Assembly: GCA_900315565.1 (NCBI GenBank) | Contig: OMZS01000011.1 | Coordinates: forward strand, 124,001-188,000 | Direction of reading: 5' to 3' | Length of the DNA: 64,000 bases | From: an uncultured Prevotellaceae bacterium | GTDB lineage: Bacteria; Bacteroidota; Bacteroidia; Bacteroidales; Bacteroidaceae | Shown: positions 58,747 through 64,000 of the stretch, one piece after another | Layout: each line of letters opens with the position of its first letter | Numbering within the stretch: the stretch's first letter is position 1 | The notes under the pieces: model-generated | Database searches by the model: none | Seen by the model: only the letters and a program-made list of their open reading frames with translations | Told to the model about the DNA's origin: nothing | Program-made: the position numbers and the translations under genes

Positions 58747-60549
58747 TCAGTTTTTCTCTGGGAACTGCTGCACTTCGCTCATGACGCGGAGCCAGTTGCC
58801 GCCCCAGATTTTTTCAATGTCGCGCTCACTGTATTTGCGGCGCAGCAGTTGCAGGGTGAAATTGATCATTTCGCTGCTGTCGGCCATGCCGATGACTCCG
58901 CCGTCGCCGTCGAAGTCGGTGCCAATGCCCACATGGTCGATGCCCATCACAGAGATGGCATGCTCCAGATGGCTGACGGCATCGAGGATGCTGGCTTCGC
59001 CCTGACGGCAGAGGAAACCGGGATAGAGTGTGATGTGGGCAACGCCGCCACGGCGGGCCAGTGCGCGCAGCTGCTCGTCGGTGAGGTTGCGGGGGTGGTC
59101 GCACAGGGCACGGCAGTTGCTATGACTGCACACAATGGGGGTGGCACTGATTTGCAGGGCATCGAAGAAGCTCTTTTCGCCGGCATGGCTCAAATCCACC
59201 ATAATGCCGTTGAGGTTCATCTCCTCAATGACGCGCTCGCCGAAGGCACTCACACCGTTGTGGGTGTTGCAGCCCTTGGCACTGTCGCAGATGTCGTTGT
59301 CGCCGTTGTGACAGAGCGTGATATACACCACGCCGCGCTGGGCGAAGTGGCGCACGTTGGCGGCATCGTGGTTGAGGGCCAGTGCGTTCTCAATGGCGAG
59401 CATCACCGACTTGCGCCCCTTGCGCTTGTCCTCGTAGAGGTCGGCGGGGGTGCGGGCCAGGCTGAGGTGCTGGCTGTTGCGGCGCACGATGTCTTCTATG
59501 CGGTCGAAAATGAGGTCGGCGTAAACCATAGGCGAGAGGTTGGCGTTGTTTTCCACCCACGAGGGGTCAACCTTCGACGAGAATTTCTCGCCCAATTTGG
59601 GTTGCGGCAGATAGGCGGCCATGATGACGGCATCCTGGCGGCCTTCGCTCATTTTGTGTAAATCGACGAGGATGCGCGGGTCACGCTGCTCAAAGTGTAT
59701 GCCTTTGGCAAAGAGCATGGGCGTGTCGCAGTGGGTGTCGAGGGTGAGCACACGGTCGTGGAGCCGCTTGGCCACCTGGAAGTTGGCGGCCTGCTGCACG
59801 AGCCAGCGAAACAGGGGCAGCCCCTGGTCGAGCCACTCTGCATGCCATTGCACACCGATGATGGGTTTGTGCTCGTTGCTCTCCATGGCCTCTACGATGC
59901 CGTCGGGAGCCTTGGCGGTGATGTTGAAGCGTTTGCCTCCGTCGCTGACGGCCTGGTGGTGGAACGAGTTGACGTAGAGTTTGTCCTCGCCGTACAGGCT
60001 GTGTAGCACAGAGCCTTTCTGGATGATAACACTGTGAGTGGGTTCACTTCGGTCGGCGTCCTGCGAGTGTTTCACGGCCTTGGCGCGCTGAATGCTGTCG
60101 GTGGTTGTCTGGCTGCTGATGTGCTGTCGCACCTTGCCGCCCAGCGCCATGGCCAGTGTCTGAATGCCCCGGCAGATGCCCAGAATGGGTATTTGGCGGT
60201 TGTAGGCCAGTCGGGTAATGAGCAGTTCGGGCAAGTCGCGCCGGGCGTTGATATTCTGCAGTTCTGTTTGCGGCTCTTCGCCCGCCCACAGGGGGTTGTA
60301 GTCGCCGCCACCGCTGAGCAGCAGCCCGTCGATGTGGTCGAGCGTGTTGATGATGACGCCAGTGTCGCTCACGGGCGGCAGGATGACAGGTGTGCCGCCG
60401 GCAGCCACAATTTTTTCGAAGTATTTGCTGCGCAGCGTGGCGTCTTCGCCGGCGAAATTAGCGGTAATGCCGATAATCGGTTGACGACCGGCTTCGGGGT
60501 ACGCCGCATAGATGGTGTCTAAATGCGACTGGAGGTTAAAACTGTTCAT
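58747..60549 (-). CDS. C26 glutamine amidotransferase-M19 dipeptidase fusion
   Basis: 600 residues with two enzymes. About 22-250: class I amidotransferase of the gamma-glutamyl-GABA hydrolase type (PuuD-like), with nucleophile Cys in ILGICRGIQTLA and His/Glu in GVQWHAEWLDQ. About 262-600: membrane dipeptidase M19 (LTLDTHCDTPMLFAKG, MVDLSHAGEKSFFDAL, IVCSHSNCRALCDHPRN, HVGIGTDFDGDGG). Without a signal peptide the protein should be cytoplasmic. The pair would break gamma-glutamyl bonds and dipeptides. Neighbours are lrp upstream and M28 downstream. Confidence 0.88.
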   Translation of the reverse strand: MNSFNLQSHLDTIYAAYPEAGRQPIIGITANFAGEDATLRSKYFEKIVAAGGTPVILPPVSDTGVIINTLDHIDGLLLSGGGDYNPLWAGEEPQTELQNINARRDLPELLITRLAYNRQIPILGICRGIQTLAMALGGKVRQHISSQTTTDSIQRAKAVKHSQDADRSEPTHSVIIQKGSVLHSLYGEDKLYVNSFHHQAVSDGGKRFNITAKAPDGIVEAMESNEHKPIIGVQWHAEWLDQGLPLFRWLVQQAANFQVAKRLHDRVLTLDTHCDTPMLFAKGIHFEQRDPRILVDLHKMSEGRQDAVIMAAYLPQPKLGEKFSSKVDPSWVENNANLSPMVYADLIFDRIEDIVRRNSQHLSLARTPADLYEDKRKGRKSVMLAIENALALNHDAANVRHFAQRGVVYITLCHNGDNDICDSAKGCNTHNGVSAFGERVIEEMNLNGIMVDLSHAGEKSFFDALQISATPIVCSHSNCRALCDHPRNLTDEQLRALARRGGVAHITLYPGFLCRQGEASILDAVSHLEHAISVMGIDHVGIGTDFDGDGGVIGMADSSEMINFTLQLLRRKYSERDIEKIWGGNWLRVMSEVQQFPEKN

Positions 60550-60561
60550 GAATCAATCAGA

Positions 60562-61023
60562 TTATTCCGAATCGACAGGAATTTCCCGTTTGATGCTTTG
60601 TTCAAGAGAAATGAGGGTTTCGGTGGCTACTACGCCAGGAATGCTTTGCAGATGGCTGTTGAGAAGCTCCATGAGCTGTTCGTTGTCGCGGGCATAGAGT
60701 TTCACAAGCATGGTGTAGGGGCCTGTTGTGAAATGACATTCTACAATTTCAGGGATGTGCATCAGTCGTTCGACCACTGTTTTATACATGCTTCCCCGTT
60801 CAAGGTTGATGCCTACGTAAGTACAAGTAGAGTAGCCAAGGCTCTTGGGGTTGACGTTGAATCCGCTGCCGGTAATCACGCCGCCCTCGGCCAAATGCTG
60901 TACCCGCTGATGAATGGCTGCACGCGATACGCCACACTCGGCGGCCACGTCTTTAAAAGGTATGCGGGCGTTCTTTGACAGGATGCCTAAAATCTTTTTG
61001 TCTAGATTGTCGATTTTGTCCAT
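60562..61023 (-). CDS. Lrp/AsnC family transcriptional regulator
   Basis: 153 residues. HTH (DKKILGILSKNARIPFKDVA, CGVSRAAIHQRVQHLAEGGV), then the RAM ligand domain (YVGINLERGSMYKTV, CHFTTGPYTMLVKLYARDNE). It probably senses an amino acid and controls its own operon with the peptidase genes; the fusion gene begins 12 bp downstream. Confidence 0.93.
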   Translation of the reverse strand: MDKIDNLDKKILGILSKNARIPFKDVAAECGVSRAAIHQRVQHLAEGGVITGSGFNVNPKSLGYSTCTYVGINLERGSMYKTVVERLMHIPEIVECHFTTGPYTMLVKLYARDNEQLMELLNSHLQSIPGVVATETLISLEQSIKREIPVDSE

Positions 61024-61051
61024 TATGATTGTTTTGGTTTTGTTGTGAAAG

Positions 61052-61082
61052 CAAAAGTAGGCATTTTAAATGAATTATGCAA
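61052..61082 (-). promoter_or_regulatory. Promoter of the lrp operon
   Basis: On the minus strand TTG (61080-61082), 20 bp, TACTTTTG (61052-61059). The spacer holds CATTTAAAATGC, a dyad also found upstream of the U32 gene. Confidence 0.75.
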
Positions 61083-61208
61083 CAAAATGACAGAAAAAAT
61101 AAAAAAAACGGTGCAAAATGCACCGATTTTCTTGTTTTATGGCTCAATTTCTTTGTCTGGCAGTGTCGGCGTGACATTTGCAGCCCAGACGTAACAAGCC
61201 AAAGACGC

Positions 61209-62147
61209 TTATTTCTTTGCCGACTTGTTCACACTGACCAGTTCGACGGTGAAGATGAGCGCACTGTAGGGCTTAATCTTGCCTGCTTCGCGCGAGCCGT
61301 AGGCCAGCTGGTAGGGAATGAAAATCTGCCATTTGCTACCGGCAGGCATCATGGTGAGCGCCTCGGTCCAGCCTTTGATTACCTGGCTGGGGAAGAACTT
61401 GTTGGTTTGCTCTTTGCGCTCGTAGCTGCTGTCAAACACGGTGCCGTCAATGAGCTTGCCCTCATATTTAACGGTCACCTCATCGCTGACAGAGGCCACG
61501 TCGCCAGTGCCTTTCACAAGCTCTTTGTACTGAAGTCCGCTAGGCAACACCTTCACACCGGGTTTCTTGGCATTCTCGGCCAGAAACTGCTCACCGGCGC
61601 GGCGGTTGGCACCGTAGAGTTTCTCGTCCTTGGCAGCTTTGGCCTCGTCGAGACGGCGCTTGAAGAAGTCTTCGGCAGCGGCATCGGTCCAGCGGCTGTA
61701 GTCTTTCTTGAGCGAGGCCAGGAATCCCTGCTTGAACAGCTCGTCACTGATGTTGAGCTGAGTGCCGTCAAAGTCTTTCTTAATGCCGGGCAGCATGCGC
61801 GAGTTGAGCATGTTGGCTATCTGTATGCCGGCGGCATAGGCTTTCAGCGCCTCAATGTCTTTCTTGTTGACAGTTTCTTCGAATCCGCGTATGAAGTCGG
61901 CCATGAAGGCAGTATCCACATCCATGTTTTGGCGGATGAAGGGAATCAGGCCGTTGGTCATGCTCATGCCGGCGGCATAGCTCACCGAGTCGGCCACAGA
62001 AGCCAAGGCTCCCTTGTCGTCGCCCGCTTTTGCCGCAACTGCTTTCTTTTGGGGTGCTTTTGTTGCTCCATCAGCGGTTTCTGCCTGGGCTGTATGCAAA
62101 GAAGCACCCGCCACGAGGGCGAGTGCTATGATAACGAGTTTTCTCAT
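61209..62147 (-). CDS. FKBP-type peptidyl-prolyl isomerase, secreted
   Basis: 312 residues. Signal peptide ending TAQA, an FKBP_N dimerisation part (about 50-200), then the FKBP domain (VKYEGKLIDGTVFDSSYERK, QVIKGWTEALTMMPAGSKWQ, IPYQLAYGSREAG). Periplasmic folding helper of the FkpA/Mip type. Third of three tandem paralogues; 20 bp after the previous. Confidence 0.93.
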   Translation of the reverse strand: MRKLVIIALALVAGASLHTAQAETADGATKAPQKKAVAAKAGDDKGALASVADSVSYAAGMSMTNGLIPFIRQNMDVDTAFMADFIRGFEETVNKKDIEALKAYAAGIQIANMLNSRMLPGIKKDFDGTQLNISDELFKQGFLASLKKDYSRWTDAAAEDFFKRRLDEAKAAKDEKLYGANRRAGEQFLAENAKKPGVKVLPSGLQYKELVKGTGDVASVSDEVTVKYEGKLIDGTVFDSSYERKEQTNKFFPSQVIKGWTEALTMMPAGSKWQIFIPYQLAYGSREAGKIKPYSALIFTVELVSVNKSAKK

Positions 62148-62167
62148 GTCTCGATGCTTTCAGGTTG

Positions 62168-63040
62168 TTATTTCTCGATGCCGAGCAACTCAATCTTGAA
62201 AATCAGCACTGAGAAGGGGTCGATTTTGGGCTGCTGGCGTGTGCCGTAAGCCTGATCCTGCGGAATATAAACTTCCCACACAGAGCCAACGGGCATGTGG
62301 GTGAGCACTTCGGTCCAGCCTTTGATTACCTGGTTGGCGCGGAGCGTAACGGGAGCCTTGCGCTCGTAGCTGCTGTCAAACACGGTGCCGTCGATGGTCT
62401 TACCCTCGTAGTTCACTTTCACGTTCGAAGTGTCCTTGGGAATATCGCCAGTACCTTCCTTAATGACTTTGTACTGCACACCGCCCTTCAGTGTTTTCAC
62501 GCCTTCTTTCTTGGCATTTTCGGCCAGGAATTTCTCACCAGCCTCTTTGTTCTTGCCATACTGTGCCATGAGGCTCTCCGACTTGATGGCCTCCATCTTC
62601 TTCTGTGCCAGTACGCCAGCCTGCTCAAAGGTCATCAGACCATTCTTGCCAGCTGTGCCGCTGATGAAGCCTGCCAGCAGGTTCTTTAGCGAGACGGTCT
62701 TGGTAGAGTCGTTGCCAAAAAGCTCGTGGTTGATGCCCTTCACCATCTGGTTGCTAATCTGCTGACCAATCTGGATACCGGCAAAACGAGCGGCCTGCTT
62801 CTTGTCGTCACCGGCATTGGCACCTTCGTTCACACCTTTAATAAACTCGTCCATATAGGCAGTGTCAACGCCCAGACGCTCAGAGAGATACTCTTTCAGA
62901 CCCTGGCTCTGTGCCATACCCACAGCGTAGCTCAGAGTGTCGATGTCGCTGTTAAGACTAGCCTTGGGGGTAGAGTTGCCGCAACTGCTGATAGTGGCAG
63001 CTGCAATAGCCATAGCGGCTACAAATGTTAGTTTTTTCAT
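62168..63040 (-). CDS. FKBP-type peptidyl-prolyl isomerase, lipoprotein
   Basis: 290 residues. Lipobox TISSC (Cys20). FKBP_N part (LSYAVGMAQSQGLKEYL ...) and FKBP domain (VNYEGKTIDGTVFDSSYERK, VIKGWTEVLTHMPVGSVWEV, DQAYGTRQQPKIDPFSVLIF). Membrane-anchored isomerase. Paralogue of both neighbours. Confidence 0.93.
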   Translation of the reverse strand: MKKLTFVAAMAIAAATISSCGNSTPKASLNSDIDTLSYAVGMAQSQGLKEYLSERLGVDTAYMDEFIKGVNEGANAGDDKKQAARFAGIQIGQQISNQMVKGINHELFGNDSTKTVSLKNLLAGFISGTAGKNGLMTFEQAGVLAQKKMEAIKSESLMAQYGKNKEAGEKFLAENAKKEGVKTLKGGVQYKVIKEGTGDIPKDTSNVKVNYEGKTIDGTVFDSSYERKAPVTLRANQVIKGWTEVLTHMPVGSVWEVYIPQDQAYGTRQQPKIDPFSVLIFKIELLGIEK

Positions 63041-63211
63041 TGCTTTTGTTTGTTTGTTAATATTCTTGTTTTCTTTCTATGTTTTCTCTTTTTGGGGGCT
63101 TATAGAAACTATAGGAACCTAAAGGGCTCACGGGGCTTGTGCCCCTCTCCTTTCATCCTCCCTGACCGGCGGGCACTCCCTCCCTTCGGGAGGGTCGGGG
63201 TGGGTTCTTCC
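63041..63211. other. Gap between FKBP genes with a GC-rich hairpin
   Basis: CCCTCCCTTCGGGAGGG-type hairpin at about 63177-63194 within a GC-rich stretch that recalls short dispersed repeats of Bacteroidetes. It may separate the expression of the first FKBP gene from the two that follow. Confidence 0.5.
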
Positions 63212-63820
63212 TTATTTCACCTCAATCAGCTCCACGTCGAATATGAGTGTGGCAAAAGGAGGTATCATTCCGCCGGCACCGCCTTCGCCGTAGGCCAGCA
63301 TATAGGGAATGAAGAAACGGTATTTGGCACCCTCTTGCATCAGCTGCAAACCTTCTGTCCAGCCGGCAATCACCTGCTGCAGTCCGAAGGTGGCAGGCTC
63401 ACCGCGCTGCACGCTGCTGTCGAACACGGTGCCGTCAATCAGAAAACCCTCATAGTGGCATTTCACACTGTCGGTGGCTTTCGGCTTGCGGCCGTTGCCC
63501 TCGCGCAGCACCTTATACTGAAGTCCGCTGGGCAGCGTGATAACACCCTCCTTCTTGGCATTCTCTGCCAGATATTTCTCGCCCTCAGCCTTGGCAGTCT
63601 TACCTTTGGCCGAACGCTCGGCCTGCATCTTGGCCTCTTGTTTCTGAAAGAAATCCTGAACGATGGCTTGCGCCTCGCGGTGGCTCACTTTCAGTTCGTT
63701 GCCCTTAATGACATCTGTAATGGCTGCAGCAAAGTCGGCTACATTGATGGTGTCGCCCACACCCATTTGTGCCAGTTGCTGGCCGATGCCCAGTCCCAGG
63801 CCATAACTCAGTTTATCCAT
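63212..63820 (-). CDS. FKBP-type peptidyl-prolyl isomerase, no signal peptide
   Basis: 202 residues beginning MDKLSYGLGLGIGQQLAQMG, which corresponds to the FKBP_N part without signal, so the protein is likely cytoplasmic. FKBP domain: VKCHYEGFLIDGTVFDSSVQ, QVIAGWTEGLQLMQEGAKYR, IPYMLAYGEGGAGGMIPPFA. First of three paralogues; -7 box TACCTTTG at 63880-63887. Confidence 0.92.
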   Translation of the reverse strand: MDKLSYGLGLGIGQQLAQMGVGDTINVADFAAAITDVIKGNELKVSHREAQAIVQDFFQKQEAKMQAERSAKGKTAKAEGEKYLAENAKKEGVITLPSGLQYKVLREGNGRKPKATDSVKCHYEGFLIDGTVFDSSVQRGEPATFGLQQVIAGWTEGLQLMQEGAKYRFFIPYMLAYGEGGAGGMIPPFATLIFDVELIEVK

Positions 63821-63879
63821 TCTGTCGTAAAATTGTATTATTTATATAAATAATGTGTATCTGTTCTTGAAAATCGGCG

Positions 63880-63887
63880 CAAAGGTA
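63880..63887 (-). promoter_or_regulatory. -7 box of the FKBP cluster
   Basis: TACCTTTG on the minus strand, 60 bp before the ATG at 63820; the -33 box is not clear. Confidence 0.5.
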
Positions 63888-63959
63888 AGCATATTTTCTG
63901 ACACTGAGCGCATTACTATATAAAAAAAACTTTTTTTAACGGCATATCAGGGTATAACA

Positions 63960-63990
63960 AAGCGCCAGCCTGTTTTTGCACAGACTGGCG
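63960..63990. terminator. Terminator-like hairpin at the window end
   Basis: AGCGCCAG-C-CTG pairs with CAG-A-CTGGCGCT across a short loop, followed by T-rich sequence. It probably ends a gene beyond the window. Confidence 0.6.
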
Positions 63991-64000
63991 CTGGTTCTTT

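Noticed and set aside
1-64000. tRNA or rRNA genes
   Set aside because: No cloverleaf or rRNA-like stretch was recognised in any gap; a covariance search was not possible here.

Overview
The window comes from a member of the Bacteroidales, most likely Prevotella or a close relative. The evidence is the Bacteroidetes-type promoter (TTG, about 19-21 bp, TAnnTTTG) in front of many genes, the absence of Shine-Dalgarno sequences, a PorZ subunit of the type IX secretion system, a PL11 pectin lyase, DUF4254/GT9, GH3, DUF3108 and DUF4294 proteins, and signal peptides that are cleaved just before Gln. The species cannot be named from the sequence alone. No rRNA, tRNA, CRISPR array, prophage or transposase was seen.

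Layout. 1-6.6 kb (minus): truncated rhamnogalacturonan lyase, OPT transporter, YitT protein, sirtuin. 7.0-12.5 kb (plus): rpoN behind a structured leader, PAP2-like protein, purE, ispG, aldo/keto reductase. 12.6-18.5 kb (minus): GH3, Ig-like lipoprotein, DUF3108 protein and a priming sugar transferase. 18.9-22.8 kb (minus): acpP, fabF, rnc, and pdxB. 22.9-24.8 kb (plus): DUF4254, GT9, rubredoxin. 25-32 kb: a rearranged locus, nadA - acyltransferase - porZ fragment - internally deleted nadA - phosphoethanolamine transferase - porZ. 32-38.7 kb (minus): rdgB, a second YitT, leuS, Na/Pi cotransporter. 39-42.9 kb (plus): nucleoside kinase, YhiN-type flavoprotein, patatin. 42.9-47.5 kb (minus): HhH/beta-barrel protein, TrmH-type methyltransferase, SufE, U32 peptidase. 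47.8-57.6 kb: C1 peptidase, a lone LuxR-type HTH, and a cell-surface glycan cluster (GT2, GT11, LpxL-like, KdtX-like, a GT87-GtrA fusion, GT4). 57.7-61 kb (minus): Lrp - C26/M19 fusion - M28 operon. 61.2-63.8 kb: three FKBP-type prolyl isomerases.

What stands out. (1) Between nadA and porZ two AT-rich envelope-modifying genes lie in the same context, each between a nadA 3' end and a porZ 3' end. The duplicated flanks differ by several percent, so this looks like two alternative cargo alleles brought together by recombination with foreign DNA. porZ itself has an AT-rich central segment. (2) The intergenic DNA is full of structured repeats: a CTAG-centred palindrome followed at a fixed distance by 21-bp CGTGA units (four loci); an 83-84 bp unit carrying a complete promoter and a dyad (upstream of leuS and of the Na/Pi gene); and many 7-bp word arrays, each with its own word, some running into coding sequence (rdgB, trmH, GH3). 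(3) rpoN has an unusual palindromic leader, and rnc is followed by a run of hairpin-plus-T-tract units. (4) A repeat-derived linker joins a GT87 and a GtrA domain in one frame.

Many of the genes serve the envelope: lipid A and LPS core enzymes, O-unit glycosyltransferases, PorZ, lipoproteins, periplasmic foldases, and a glutaminyl-cyclase-like M28 enzyme that fits the Gln-first mature proteins. All family calls come from reading motifs; no searches were run.
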